The position numbers and the translations under genes were made by a program. DNA of 64,000 nucleotides from Homarus americanus (Eukaryota; Arthropoda; Malacostraca; Decapoda; Nephropidae). Under the pieces are notes generated by a model. That model was not told the DNA's origin, did not search any database, and worked only from the letters and a program-made list of their open reading frames with translations. This document shows positions 22,225-34,624 of this stretch, piece by piece. Numbering within the stretch: position 1 is the stretch's first letter; every line of letters starts with the position of its first letter. The stretch lies in assembly GCF_018991925.1 (NCBI RefSeq), contig NW_024722158.1, positions 8,870,420 to 8,934,419 on the forward strand, read 5' to 3'.

Positions 22225-23070
22225 GACCACAATCCACTTGACAGGAGATTGAGAATGCTATATTATCTGGCAGTTGTTGTCGAGGGACCGATCTCTCGCT
22301 CTTTCTCTACCAATAGCGGTGTCCCACAGGGTTCTGTTCTTTCACCTACTCTCTTCCTTCTTTTTATCAATGATTTACTTCACACTAGAACTAATTCTAC
22401 TTATTCTTACGCCGATGATTCTACTCTTCACTCTTCCTCACATTTTCCCCTTCCTCCTAACTCTCAAACTAGATCTGTTTCTAGAGCTGATATCATTACT
22501 TCTATCAATGCGGATCTGTGTAGCATCTCTGAATGGGGAGGTACAAACTTGGTTAAATTTAATAGTAATAAAACTCAATATTTACCAATTACACTTTCTA
22601 AATTAGACGATCTCCCACCAATTACATTTCAGGACGCTATCATCCTGCCAAATTCTGAAATAAATATGTTAGGCCTTACCATTTCCTCCAATATGTCCTG
22701 GAAACCACACATCCTTAATATAGCTAAAGCTGCCTCCCGAAAGTTGGGAATGCTGCACAGATGCCGTAGCTACTGCACTCCTGAGCAGTTGCTCCAAGTA
22801 TATAAGGGATTCATTAACGAGAATAACCCGTTATAGTGCCCTTCTTTCCTCACACAGCCAAACTGTGGAACGCTCTGCCTTCTGTGTTTCCATACTTATA
22901 CAATGTCTCGCTTTAAAAAGCTGGTTTTCCGGCATCTCCGTGGTGTAGATTAACACAGTATAACTTTTTTCTTCTCTATATTCAATTTCTTCCTGTTCTC
23001 ATTTTTTAGCTTCCTAGGCCCCGTTGTGGGTCGTTTGACCTGTGCCCGGGTGGGTTAATTCCCGTAAAAA
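22225..23070 (+). pseudogene. Jockey-like non-LTR retrotransposon, reverse transcriptase fragment with internal deletion and 3' tail
   Basis: The translated region shows the RT core: SGVPQGSVLSPTLFLLFIND, then the catalytic YADD in TYSYADDSTLHSS, then SEWGGTNLVKFNSNKTQY, MLGLTISSNMSWK and KLGMLHRCRSYCTP. After VYKGFI (about 22818) roughly 110 codons are missing. The sequence jumps to the usual C-terminal end, which encodes HTAKLWNALP-like residues in a shifted frame and ends RHLRGVD then TAG or TAA near 22952. A 3' tail CTAGGCCCCGTTGTGGGTCG through GGGTGGGTTAATTCCCGTAAA follows, with an A-rich end. The same tail and C-terminus recur on the minus strand at 32645-33225. Truncated at the 5' end and inactive. 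Confidence 0.85.
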
Positions 23071-23084
23071 AATAAAAGAAAAAA

Positions 23085-23174
<90 letters not shown>
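23085..23174. repeat. (TA)n microsatellite
   Basis: About 43 uninterrupted TA dinucleotides after the retrotransposon tail. Confidence 0.97.
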
Positions 23175-23176
<2 letters not shown>

Positions 23177-23254
23177 ATTGGGTCTAGACTACAGTACCTA
23201 CGGACGACCCCAAACACCTGAAGAGTAACAAATTATGCAAATTGGGAGGGATCA

Positions 23255-23335
23255 GGGATGGACAGACACACAGATGGACGGACAGACACACAGATGGAGG
23301 GACAGACACACAGATGGAGGGACAGACACTACTAT
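23255..23335. repeat. Short 20-bp array, CAGACACACAGATGGAGGGA
   Basis: Four units very close to the unit of the large array at 24091-24925, about 750 bases away. Confidence 0.9.
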
Positions 23336-23399
23336 TACTAGTACTACTACTACTTTGCTGTTCTCGAATCGATATGACGATCGTCCAGCCATGAGACAA

Positions 23400-24085
23400 A
23401 GATATGAGTTATTAGGGTTGTCACCTTCGTTGGAGTTTTATGGTGACTAAGAGGCCGATACAGGACCGGCAGAGTCGTTCACAAATGTTGCCGTGTTGAG
23501 GGCTAGTGCGAGGAGGAGCGGTGGCAGCGTCTTTCCGCGTTAGCTGTCTGCCTCGGTTGCACTCGGGTTAATTCGAAAGTATTGACACCTCTTGCGTGGT
23601 GCTCCTCCCAGTGTTACGGTGTGGGTAATCGACTATCAGGTGAGGGGTCGATTAGGTACTTTTTCAGGTTTGTCTTAAGACTGTCCTTATACCTTTTCAG
23701 TTGCCCGCCGGCGTGACGTTTACTGTTAGTTAGGTGATTGTAAAGTAGCTGCATTGGCTCTACTGTCATCCATGCGGTAACATTGCCAGTCCAACGTAAT
23801 TGTTCGGAGACAATGGTTGCTTCGATGCTCCTACAGTTGGTGTCAGTTTTCGTGCTTTGAGGTACCTCCTGCATGTGACTCATGTCTCGCTGCCATATAG
23901 CAAGGTGGGGAAGACCACTGCTCGATGTACGTGCAACTTTGTAGATAACTTCAGCTCTACAGCTGAAGACACGAGTACCGGAGTCTGCCAAAATCTTGAG
24001 ATGCACATCTGATCCTATTTTGAATCCCTTCATCGATGTCGCGGTGGTGGACAGGTGGGAGCCGAGATACTGAAAGTGGGCAACA
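23400..24085 (-). pseudogene. Second non-LTR retrotransposon family, RT C-terminal fragment
   Basis: The minus-strand translation contains FQYLGSHLST, then SIEATIVSEQLRWTGNV, then HAGGQLKRYKDSLKTNLKK and LIDP. These are ordered landmarks of the C-terminal region of non-LTR retrotransposon polyproteins (hydrophobic YLGS, LRW-GHV, GGQ-KRYKD). Between them the frame is damaged: the usual YG-E-W segment is lost. Downstream on the minus strand a degenerate cysteine/histidine finger (NICERLCRSCIGLL) is followed by a stop near 23430. It is bounded on its 5' side by the 20-bp satellite. Confidence 0.75.
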
Positions 24086-24090
24086 TTACA

Positions 24091-24925
24091 ATGGATGGAC
24101 ATACACACAGCTGGACGGACAGACACACAGCTGGACGGACAGACACACAGCTGGACGGACAGACACACAGCTGGACGGACAGACACACAGCTGGACGGAC
24201 AGACACACAGCTGGACGGACAGACACACAGCTGGACGGACATACACACAGCTGGACGGACAGACCACAGCTGGACGGACAGACACACAGCTGGACGGACA
24301 GACACACAGCTGGACGGACAGACACACAGCTGGACGGACAGACACACAGCTGGACGGACAGACACACAGCTGGACGGACAGACACACAGCTGGACGGACA
24401 GACACACAGTTGGACGGACAGGCCCAGATGGACGGACAGACACACAGCTGGACGGACAGACACACAGATGGACGGACAGACACACAGCTGGACGGACAGA
24501 CACACAGATGGACAGACAGACACACAGCTGGACGGACAGACGCACAGATGGACGGACAGAACACACAGCTGGACGGACAGACACACAGATGGACGGACAG
24601 ACACACAGCTGGACGGACAGACACACAGCTGGACGGACAGACACACAGATGGACGGACAGACACACAGCTGGACGGACAGACACACAGCTGGACGGACAG
24701 ACACACAGCTGGACGGACAGAACACAGATGGACGGACGACACAGCTGGACGGACAGACACACAGATGGACAGACAGACACACAGATGGACGGACAGACGC
24801 ACAGATGGACGGACAGACACACAGCTGGACGGACAGACCAGATGGACGGACAGACACACAGCTGGACGGACAGACACACAGCTGGACGGACAGACACACA
24901 GATGGACGGACAGACAGAAGACAAC
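24091..24925. repeat. 20-bp satellite, GCTGGACGGACAGACACACA
   Basis: About 42 units, most identical, with a GATGGACGG variant increasing toward the right end. All frames are open on both strands (up to 437 codons) because 20 is not a multiple of three and the unit has no stops. Confidence 0.97.
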
Positions 24926-24999
24926 ATGGGTTTGATTATGCTTTGGCTGTGGTTACCGACGATGTAAGATTATAAAAAGATAACGTTGTAATAAACGAT

Positions 25000-25425
25000 A
25001 GTCAAGAAGAACAGTAAGGCGGTTGGGGACGAGACGAGATCTGGTGATGCTTTACGTTAAGAATTTCTGAGTTAGGATAAGAAGAGAAGACTCGTGGCTA
25101 CTGGGGACAGATAGAGGGAAAAGTCGTTGTACAGGTGAACTAATCTTCGTTTATAAGTTATAGAGGAGAATTTATCAAAGCGATATTATTTTCCTCGCTC
25201 ACTGTTAAACATAGACATACGACAGGTATATACTCAGTAACAAGCACCAGTTGTAACGTTTAGCTGAAGAAAAAGAGTGTTTAGGTTTCTTGAGTGACTG
25301 ACTGAGCTAAATAGGGAGTATTCATTATATTTTTTTTATCTAACTTCCCAGGTCCTCCCATGCCCCAGCCTCGTTGGGCTCTGTCTCCCCACGATATCTT
25401 CTCTCACCTACTTCTACAACTACTT
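25000..25425. other. No gene recognised
   Basis: Unique-looking sequence; no motif found. Confidence 0.4.
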
Positions 25426-25600
25426 TGCTGTCACTCGGAATTGAGTATGACGATCATCCAGCTATAATACAATGATATGAGTTATTAAGGGTGTCACCTT
25501 CGTTGGTGAGTTCTGAGGTGACTCGAGAGGCCGATACGGGACCGGCAGGGTCGTTCACAGATGTTGCACATGTGGAGGGCTACATCTAGTGCGACCTAGG
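25426..25600 (-). mobile_element. Second copy of the same non-LTR element's 3' end with intact C2H2-like finger
   Basis: The minus strand reads CNICERPC, then RIGLSSHLRTH, giving C-x2-C-x12-H-x3-H, then a TGA at 25494-25496. Sequence on both sides of the stop matches 23340-23560 (GATATGAGTTATTA, GTCACCTTCGTTGG, GAGGCCGATACRGGACCGGC). Only the 3' end of the element is present. Confidence 0.7.
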
Positions 25601-25619
25601 GCGTACCAGTCTTAAACGC

Positions 25620-26680
25620 AGCTGGGAACTTATACTGAAGTCACGTTTGTATTTTTTTGTTCTTTTAAACAACGATGGACGAATGATTGTTGAAATATTT
25701 CAACAATGGTATTACTGCCTACACAGACACAGCGACAATTATCATAAAAAAATGACATATGACATTTGTGCCAGAATTACATTTACGAAGTAGACACAAG
25801 TTAAATACCAGTAGAATCCTTAGTAAATGACAACAACATATAACACCGTAATAACCAACTTCATGAGTGACATATCACTCTTCTTCACTGCTACAGCCAC
25901 ATGTTGAGTATGTGAACACGACGTCTAAACTGTCATCATCATGTTGGTAGTTATAATGTTTCATCCATATGTGATGTTCTGTATTAATACTTCACTGGGT
26001 CTTGAGCACTATCGGTAGAGCATAGGTTCTTGGTGTTGGTTAAATAATTTTGCAATTGGTCAGTTTGTATAGCATCTGGCTCCGTACATGACTATTGAAC
26101 TGACTCTCCGTTAGTGCTGTATTTCTGCCATCTTCGTTGACTTGTTATACTTGTATAATCTAACATTTGTCAACGCCGCAATAACCGAGTTCTTGGAGGT
26201 AATATATCACTGTAGTTAAGACTGCAGCACTATCAGACCTGAGTTTTTACCCCGTGAAGGTAGTATTTGCAGAGTCCTCGGCTCCATGATGAATGGTGTT
26301 TGTTGCATTAGCATTGTCGATGTTGTACGAGGAAGGATATTCTCAGAGTTGACGACGACACAGTCTAGATGCTCCAAGCTCACTACAGGTCGACCATCGC
26401 ATGGCTGTGGAAGGTGAAGTAATTTGATAAACTTTTCTTGGAAGTCGTGCCTGGCAGAGCGAGTTACTGTGTGGAGTGAGTATGAACGTGTATGGAATTT
26501 CTCCTTGAGGTGTTTAACATTTTTCATGCAGGTGTCGTGAAAAATGAATACGTAAAGGACCTTTAACGTGGTGCCTTAATATATCTACCAAAGTAGTTGG
26601 ACAGGACTTAGTTGGTACTGGGCCATTGGTAATTCAACTATGGCTAGTTTAGTAACCATAATGAACACATTGTTGTTGGC
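25620..26680. other. No gene recognised
   Basis: One minus frame of 103 codons (26216-26527) has no recognisable motif and weak coding character. Confidence 0.4.
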
Positions 26681-26689
26681 CCGTGATAC

Positions 26690-27126
26690 ATAGAAGGCTG
26701 CTGGTGGTCCGTGATACATTATGGCTGCTTGTGGTCCGTGATGAAAGGCTGCTGGTGGTCCTTGATACATTATGGCTGCTGGTGGTCCGTGATACATTAT
26801 GGCTGCTAGTGGTCCGTGATACATGAAGGCTGCGGGTGATCCTTGATACTTATGGCTGGTGGTGGTCCGTGATACATTATGGCTGCTAGTGGTCCGTGAT
26901 ACATGAAGGCTGCTGGTGGTCCTTGATACATTATGGCTGCTGGTGGTCCGTGATACATTATGGCTGCTAGTGGTCCGTGATACATGAAGGCTGCTGGTGG
27001 TCCTTGATACATAGAAGGCTGCTGGTGAACCGTGATACATAGAAGGCTACTGGTGAACCGTGATACATAGAAGGCTACTGGTGAACCGTGATACATAGAA
27101 GGCTACTGGTGAACCGTGATACATAG
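26690..27126. repeat. 30-bp minisatellite, GGCTGCTGGTGGTCCGTGATACAT type
   Basis: About 16 units. Right-end units change to GGCTACTGGTGAACCGTGAT. 30 is a multiple of three, so the minus frame encodes repeated MYHGPPAA-type decapeptides. This is not supported as a gene. Confidence 0.92.
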
Positions 27127-27129
27127 TGA

Positions 27130-28425
27130 CGTAGTCCTGTAGTAAAACCCCAGTTTGTTGGCTTGACTTGTGATGATGTCAGGTGTACTGATATAATGAA
27201 GTACATTTGAGTTAAGGTGAAGTACAATGTTTACCAATAAAAAGGTTTGCATTCTAGTGTTGTTGTTTGTGCTTCGTTTTGTCTATTTCGTTGACACTCT
27301 CATGGTAACTGGAGAATCATTGAACGGATAAACTGCAATTTTTTTTTATCAGCTTACTATACGTTTGGGCGGTTGGTCTATCCAGTGTTAGTACAGGAGA
27401 AAATCAAGAGTGCCCGGATAACACTATTCTCACGTGTGGGGCTAAACAGGACTGGAACCCTTAATGTATTGGTGAAAGATACGCGAGTTACTGCTGTATC
27501 ACCAACTTCTGTTATGGTTTACGCCGCTCTAGTGAGGCCGCCAGTTTAAGGGAAATATTGCTGTTCGTTTTGCAGGGTCACTGTATGTCTACTATTCGGA
27601 GTATCTCATCAATATTTCGAGCCATTTGTTTCATATTTGACAGACACATTCCTCGGTACTGTGCAGTCAGTGTGTTGTATTTTGCCGAGTTGTGTCCCAG
27701 GCAATCTCTCTACAGCACTTGACACGATCTTCTTCACATTTAGTAAACATGAGCTTTGGAATAATGAAGTACAATGCTCTCAGTCCTTGTGGATAATGAG
27801 GCTCCTAGTACTAGTGATGGGAACTATTTAGTTTAAGTTTTTAAGGTGGGAACATCATGTCTGCGTGATGTCTTTGGTTGGTTAGGAGACAGGCGTAGTT
27901 ATGCATTAATTTAGCTCAGATTTGTAACATTATCACTGACTAGACATGACGCGATGAGTTATAGTGTTGTTGTCCCCCTTGTGGTAGGTTGGAGAACTAT
28001 TCTTACACGGCGAAGACAAGGATATAAAAAAAACCCTCAACTTGGACTCTATTTCATGCCATTCGGATCATTTTAGAAGACACATTTCTAAGTCTTCTCC
28101 ATTGTTTATCCAGTCGTCTCATCATGTGATCATTATATACCTGTAAAAATTAAAGAGAATTTACAGCTGTCTGGTTACATTCTCAGTTACATCCATCTTT
28201 TTTTATCATTGTCGTGGTGATCAGAGGAAAGTACGTGAATTTAAATACAAGGGTTGAAGGGGGTGGTGGTTTAGGGAGGTGTCTTGGCTTCGGCACCTCA
28301 AGGCACGTCAATGACAACAGACAGTTCTCCATCACACACACCTCACACACTCCTTCATCTGACATCGTATCAACTCGACATTTTCATCTTGCAGTAACCT
28401 GACCAGCACTCTTATGCAACAGTCG
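27130..28425. other. No gene recognised
   Basis: Mixed sequence. Short frames (for example 27637-27831) lack motifs. Confidence 0.4.
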
Positions 28426-28429
28426 TCTC

Positions 28430-28695
28430 ACTCACCAACATCTTGCAACATTCCTTAACCTCACACACCAACATCTTGCAACATTCCTAACCTCACACAC
28501 CAACATCTTGCAACATTCCTTAACCTCACACAGCAACATCTTGCAACATTCTTTAACCTCGCACACCAACATCTTACAACATTCCTTAACCTCACACACC
28601 AACATCTTGCAATATTTCTTAACCTCACACACCAACATCTTGCAACATTCCTTAACCTCATACACCAACACCTTGCAATATTCCGGCTTCTCTCA
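28430..28695. repeat. 33-bp minisatellite, CAACATTCCTTAACCTCACA type
   Basis: Eight units of CAACATCTTGCAACATTCCT plus TAACCTCACACAC. Loose TTGCAACATT echoes continue to about 28790. Confidence 0.92.
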
Positions 28696-28945
28696 TTATT
28701 ATTTTGCAACATTCATTAAACACACACCTAATGATTATCTTGCAACATTTAGTCCGTCAACTTCTCATCTTGCAACATTCCTCCCCCCCCTCCCCCCAAA
28801 AAATATGTCGTCACCTTTCATCATTATTTTAGGTTTCTCAATTGCAACAGACGTCATATTTACCCACTTTATGTAATCGCTGTGCACTACATATGGTATA
28901 CGTTTGTGGGATATTGAGCGTCCATTGTGTAACTTGTATGTGAAT

Positions 28946-28949
<4 letters not shown>

Positions 28950-28993
<44 letters not shown>

Positions 28994-29400
28994 GGTCAAC
29001 ATCAACTGTATCCAACGTTAGCCTTTGTTGGGAGTGAGTCTGAATTTTTCTTCCTCCCTACCCCCTTCTCACTCTCCCCTCTCTCCTTCTTCCTTCCTCC
29101 CTCCTTTTTCCTTCCTCCTCCTTCCTTCCTCCCTCCTTTTCCTTCCTCCCTCCTTCCTCCTTCTTCCTCCTCCTTCTTTCCTCTCCCTCCTTCTTCCTTC
29201 CTCCCTCCTTCCTTCCTCCTCCTTTTCCCTCCTCCTTTCCTTCTTTCCTCCCTCTTTTCCTTCCTCCCTCCTTCTCCTTCCCTCCCCTCCCTTCCTTTCT
29301 CCTCCTTTTTCCTTCCTCCCCTCCCTTTTCCTTCCTCCCTCCTTTTCTTTCCTCCCTCCCTCCTTTTTCCTTCCTCCCTCCTTTTTCCTTCCTCCTTTGC
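28950..29400. repeat. (CT)n microsatellite and polypyrimidine CTTCCTCCCTCCTTTTTC tract
   Basis: (CT)n at 28951-28990, then pyrimidine-only sequence from about 29050. Confidence 0.95.
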
Positions 29401-29419
29401 CGCGTGGTGAAGCCGCTTC

Positions 29420-30530
29420 TGTTAGTCTCTGCTATTGCACTGATTTGTAGTTATTACTGTTGTTCTTGTTATTAGTACTGTTGTTGTTGCTGTTATTACG
29501 GTTTTCTCTTCGTACTGCTGTTGCTCGTTCATCTATCATCGATTCTTCTGTTGTCATTGCCACTGTTAACGCCACAATTGTTACCGCCTGTCGCTGGTAT
29601 CCATTCTGTTGCTGCATTTACCGTTGCTACTGTTTACGCCACAAATGTCCTCTGCGTCTGGTATTATTTGTTCTTTTATACTTGCCTGCTCCTGTTGCTT
29701 TTGTTACTTCCACACTCATAATAACTCGCCTCAAGGACATAGAGTCTTGACACATCAGACATGAATCTACTTTCCTCATAAATTAAAATATCCAGAACTT
29801 GAAGCTCAGACACAGGTGACCCGCTGTTAACCACTGCTGAGGAGGCGTTACTGAGACACCTGAGGACGCCGAGCACTGCTGAGGAGGGCGTTACTGAGAC
29901 GACCTGAGGACGCTGCGGGACGTCGCGCACTGCTGAAGGAGGTGTACTGAAGCTTACCTGAGCACGCTGTGTGTGTGTGAGAGGGTCTGGAACGTCCTCA
30001 CCTGCCAACTGATTACAGCACCTGTTATGAAGAGAATGTTATGTAGAAACAACATAAGTTAACTAAGGATACAATATTAAATCTTTCTGTTCTTCTGGAG
30101 TAAACAAGTAACCTTTGATATGATTACTTACCAGTTTCTTGACAGATAAGACTCACAGCCAAGAGCTCAGGGTGATTTCTACTCACCCAACTGTTGTCTT
30201 GTCTACATGAAGCGTAACAGGTAGTACAGGTATTACTGAACGGAAAACACCGAGCTGGTCATCTGTAGAGGCAGGAACCAGCATTAGAGGCAGAGTACTA
30301 ATGTTCACCACCACAGTCTTCTCTTAACCGGAACATTAATGAAGTACCGAGCGCTGCTGTCACATACCTAGCGGCTTAACAGCAGCACCTACAGTAACTA
30401 CTGGTATAACAGCTGCTTCTGCTGTCAGGGAGTTTGATGTGTGTTTGTGTGTGTGTGTGATATGAACTGTTGTTGACCTCTGTTGTTCCAGTGTTCCCTC
30501 CACCTCTTTGTAGTCGCCACTCTCTTTACT
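29420..30530. other. No gene recognised; three ~45-bp units at 29835-29965
   Basis: GCACTGCTGAGGAGGGCGTT followed by ACTGAGACGACCTGAGGACG recurs three times with decay. The rest is unique-looking. Confidence 0.5.
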
Positions 30531-30534
30531 GGAT

Positions 30535-31330
30535 TTTGTTTTTCTTTTAGGGCATTAGCCCACCCGGCGTCAATGACCTACATCAGGGCCTGGGGAGGCG
30601 AAAATATAATAATAATAATAATAAAATAATATAATAAAATAATAATAATAATAAAGAACCATAGATGAATACAAATGTTAAAAAAAGATCAATAGTGAGA
30701 AACAATATATGTATGTTGTGATGTAAAAGTTAGAGAAACAATTGAGACCCTGCAATTGTATGTAAATGAGTGTTTGGGTATTAATGATCAGAGGGGTAAG
30801 TAAGTTGGGGTGCTAATCTTCACGTGATCCCATCAAAAGATATAAAATAAAGTTGATCCTGTAAGGTTTTTTTTACAGAAAAAAAAAAACTGCTGGGTAA
30901 GTAAGATCAGACTTAAGTGTCGTACTCATAGGTATTCAGGGGACGCCTTGTCCTCAGATACTGAACACATTTGAAGCGAGATGATGTGAACTGGACTGAT
31001 GTTAAATGACACAGGAAAAACATTTTGTGGCTGCGAGTTCCACAGGGTGCTGGTCCGGTGTATAAATGGATTTTGGTTGGCAGAGATTCTGTGGAATGGA
31101 ATTTCGACAGAAAAGTCATGGGTCCTGCCAGATGCCCTCGTAAGCCGATTGAGGGAGAGTGAGGGTGGGTAGCACTATTGGGTGTATCCCGACACACCAC
31201 CGACTGACTGCTAGTATTTATTGTGTGAAGAAAGCGATGAGATATAACTACGAATGTGCAGTGATGGAAATATTCTACTAAAGTCTTTATTGTTGATTGT
31301 TTTGACGGCTTTCTTCTGTACCGAATCAAA
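30535..31330 (-). pseudogene. Non-LTR retrotransposon C-terminal fragment and tail
   Basis: The minus-strand translation gives FDSVQKKAVKTINNKDFSRI, SLHIRSYISSL and, in a shifted frame, IHRTSTLWNSQP with VFPVSFNIS. This is the order seen at the C-terminus of jockey-like elements (VQ-KA, R-LASL-S, R-LWNSLP-VFP). The 3' end on the minus strand is CCAGGCCCTGATGTAGGTCA then GGGTGGGCTAATGCCCTAAA, related to the tails at 22990-23070 and 32645-32720. An (AAT)n at about 30607-30655 lies within the tail. Its upstream part is replaced by the 27-bp satellite. Confidence 0.75.
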
Positions 31331-31334
31331 GAGA

Positions 31335-32560
31335 AGTGCCCCAACACCACACCAAGCCAACAGTGCTCCAACACCACACCAAGCCAACAGTGCCCCAACA
31401 CCACACCAAGCCAGCAATTGCTAACACCAAGCCAACAGTGCCCCAACACACAAGCCAACAGTGCCCCAACACCACCAAGCCAACAGTGCCCCAACACCAC
31501 ACCAAGCCAGCAAGTGCCCAACACCACACCAAGCCAACAGTGCCCCAACACCACACCAAGCCAACAGTGCCCCAAACACCACCAGCCAACAGTGCCCCAA
31601 CACCACACAAGCCAACAGTGCCCCAACACCACACCAAGCCAACAGTGCCCCAACACCACACCAAGCCAACAGTGCCAACACCACACCAAGCCAGCAATTG
31701 CCCCAACACCACACCAAGCCAACAGTGCCCCCCAACCCACACCAAGCCAACAGTGCCCCAACACCACACCCAGCCAACAGTGCCCCAACACCACACCAAG
31801 CCAACAGTTAACCAACACCAAGCCAACAGTTCCAACACACACCAAGCCAACAGTGCCCCAACACCACACCAAGCCAACAGTGCCCCAACACCACACCAAG
31901 CCAACAGTGCCCCAACACCACACCAAGCCAACAGTGCCCCAACACCACACCAAGCCAACAGTGCCCAAACACCACACCAAGCCAACAGTGCCCCAACACC
32001 ACCAAACAAACAGTGCCCCAACACCACACCAAGCCAACAGTGCCCCAACACCACCAAAGCCAACAGTGCCCCAACACCACCCAAGCCAACAGTGCTCAAC
32101 ACCACACCAAGCCAACAGTGCCCCAACACCACACCAAGCCAACAGTGCCCCAACACCACACCAACAACAGTGCCCCAACACCACACCAAACCAACAGTGC
32201 CCCAACACCACACCAAGCCAACAGTGCCCCAACACCACCAAGCCAACAGTGCCCCAACACCACACCAAGCCAACAGTGCCCCAACACCACACCCAGCCAA
32301 CAGTGCCAACACCACACCAAGCCAACAGTGCCCCAACACCACACCAAGCCAACAGTGCCCCAACACCACACCAAACCAACAATTGCCCCAACACCACACA
32401 AATAACAGTGCCCCAACACCACACCAAGCCAACAGTGCCCTAACACCACACCCAGCCAACAGTGCCCCAACACCACACCCAGCCAACAGTGCCCCAACAC
32501 CACACCACGCCAACAGTGCCCCAACACCACACCAAGCCAACAGTGCCACAACACCACATC
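31335..32560. repeat. 27-bp satellite, AACAGTGCCCCAACACCACA type
   Basis: About 45 units of GCCAACAGTGCCCCAACACC plus ACACCAA. Because 27 is nine codons, long frames appear on both strands (QCPNTTPSQ on plus, GVGALLAWC-like on minus). Frequent one- and two-base indels break each of them, which argues against coding. Confidence 0.96.
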
Positions 32561-32644
32561 AGCCCACAGATGACGACCGCGGCAGTCCATCTGACAGAGT
32601 ACATGACTTACTTGTTAGCTGATCGAGCACAAGTCCAAGTTTCA

Positions 32645-33225
32645 GTGATATTTTTTTTTTGTGGGGAATAGCCCATCCGGGCATAGGTCATCGACCAGCA
32701 ACGGGGCCTGGGGGGCGAAAAAATACGATTAAAAAGAAATAAAAAATGGAAGAGAAAAAGACTATATTAATCTACACCACGAAGATGCCGGAGAACCAGC
32801 TTTTTGAAGCGAGACAGATTGAAAGAGTATGGAAACACAGAAGAAGGCAGAACATTCCACAGTTTAGCTGTGTGAGGAAAGAAGGATGTACTATAACGGT
32901 TTATTCTAGTGTGACCGACAGCCACAGAGAAAGAGTGGGCACCTCGGGCAAGACGAGTGTTACGAGCCTACGGCCTTGCCGGCGGTACACAGGATGCCAA
33001 ATCCACTGAACATTGCCCGTTAAAGTGCATGTAAAAGAGAGAGAGTGAAGCAACATTGCGGCGAAGAGAAAGGGAAGAGAGATTATCAACTAAAGGAGGA
33101 GAGTTAAGACGAAATGCCTTTGATTCCACCCTATCTAACAGTTGGGCAGAAGAAGAGCCACCCCAGATATGAAAGCAGTACTCCAATCAGGACGAATGAA
33201 TCCCTTATATACTCAGTATTGACTG
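32645..33225 (-). pseudogene. Jockey-like non-LTR retrotransposon C-terminus and tail, same family as 22225-23070
   Basis: On the minus strand: VYKGFIRP, MEYCFHIWGGSS, LLDRVESKAFRLNSPP, LSLRRNVASLSLFY, ASCVPP, then in another frame HTAKLWNVLPSSVFPY and FKKLVLRHLRGVD before a TAA. The tail CCAGGCCCCGTTGCTGGTCG to GGATGGGCTATTCCCCACAAA ends in an A-run. It contains exactly the block missing from the plus-strand copy at 22.8 kb. Several frameshifts make it a pseudogene. Confidence 0.85.
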
Positions 33226-33229
33226 AGTC

Positions 33230-34240
33230 ATTTAGTGGAGTTGAAATGTTTTTTTAGATGTTTTCTCAGGTAATAATTCCTTCGTCCCAACCTTGATGAC
33301 GTCAGTGATGTCTTCAGCAGTAGAATAAGGTTAATAAGAACAGAAGGAAGACCAAGATAAAACGTGGAAAGAATAAGGGTTGGGATTGTTAGTTTAAGTT
33401 AGACTCGGCAGATGTCCGTGTGAGTGATGGCCAGTTGTAGCAGACGAGGTGAGGTGGTCAAGTGCTCCTCCTCCACACGGGGTTTAGTAAGTGGGAGCTG
33501 AGTGCGTCAACCATTGTGTGTAGTGACTATTGACATCACCCAACGTTATGAGTGGCGATGGGATCAGATTGACTGTGATGAATATTGTTAGTGAGATTGT
33601 TATGTACTGTGAAAATCTTTATAATAGTTAAATGTCAACTTGTAAAATTCTCTAAAAGGCCATTAGCCCAAACTGGTGATAAAATGTTCATGACATTTTT
33701 AATATGATGACACATGTAAGATTTGAAAATTGTCAACATTTTTGCAAAATTTTAATTCATTTGCAACATTTTTGACAATTTTTGCACGAGTTTGGTGTAA
33801 TCCAGAGAGTTGGGTACGTCCACAGGAGAACGCTTCTCTACATAATCCCATCACGTGTTCTCTCTGAATACGAGTACAACAAATATTTTCTTTTCACACA
33901 CAGCTTTTTGCACAAACTATCTAAGAAAAATTGTCTTAACAAACAGTATCCACATATTTTCTTTGTTCTACATACACCGATATACTTGTAAGAATTCACA
34001 CAGGTCGACCACCACATAGTAGGTACAGTAACACTAACTATAGTACGATGACATATATCTCGGCCTGCTGAACCCGGCACATCCCCCCCCCCACCCCTCG
34101 TGTAGCTGTAGGGTCATCATCATCACCCCCTCCACACACACGCACACACACCTCTCTCTCATTCTCAGACACACAACTACACTCCTCCATGTCTTCCTCC
34201 TGTCCCGCCTCACCTCATGCTTGCCTGCACAGACCAAAGT
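33230..34240. other. No gene recognised
   Basis: AT-rich. Short TTTTTGCAAAATTT-type runs near 33740. Confidence 0.4.
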
Positions 34241-34244
34241 GACC

Positions 34245-34565
34245 ATCGTGTCGGACTCTCCTCTCTTACTTTAGGTTGCACACTAGGTTGTTCTTTTTGT
34301 GTGTACATCTTGGCTACTCTCCTCCATTATCTCATGTTAGTGTACAAAGGGTTGATCTTATAATATGTACACCTGGGCTCTCCTCTCTTCCCTCATGGTG
34401 TACACTGCATTGATCTAATTGTGTGCACATTCCTGCCTTATAACTTGTTGGTGTACACTGGGATCATCTCTTAGTGTGTACATCTTAGCTCTCCTCGCCT
34501 TCCTAAGATTAAGTTATTATACATTTATACATTGGGGCGAGCCTGTTGTGTGTACACCTGAGGCT
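34245..34565. repeat. Degenerate ~70-bp tandem repeat, about 4 copies
   Basis: Each unit has GGTGTACACTGGGTTGATCT, TGTGTGTACATCT and GCTCTCCTCTCTTCC blocks with heavy decay. Confidence 0.7.
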
Positions 34566-34624
34566 GTACTAGTTGGCCACTCGCTTACCTGAGGATCAAG
34601 ACGCACCTCTAACAGTGCATGCAG

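Noticed and set aside
31336..32622. Long frames on both strands over the 27-bp array
   Set aside because: The period is a multiple of three, so frames are expected. Frequent one-base indels between units shift the frame with no sign of selection.
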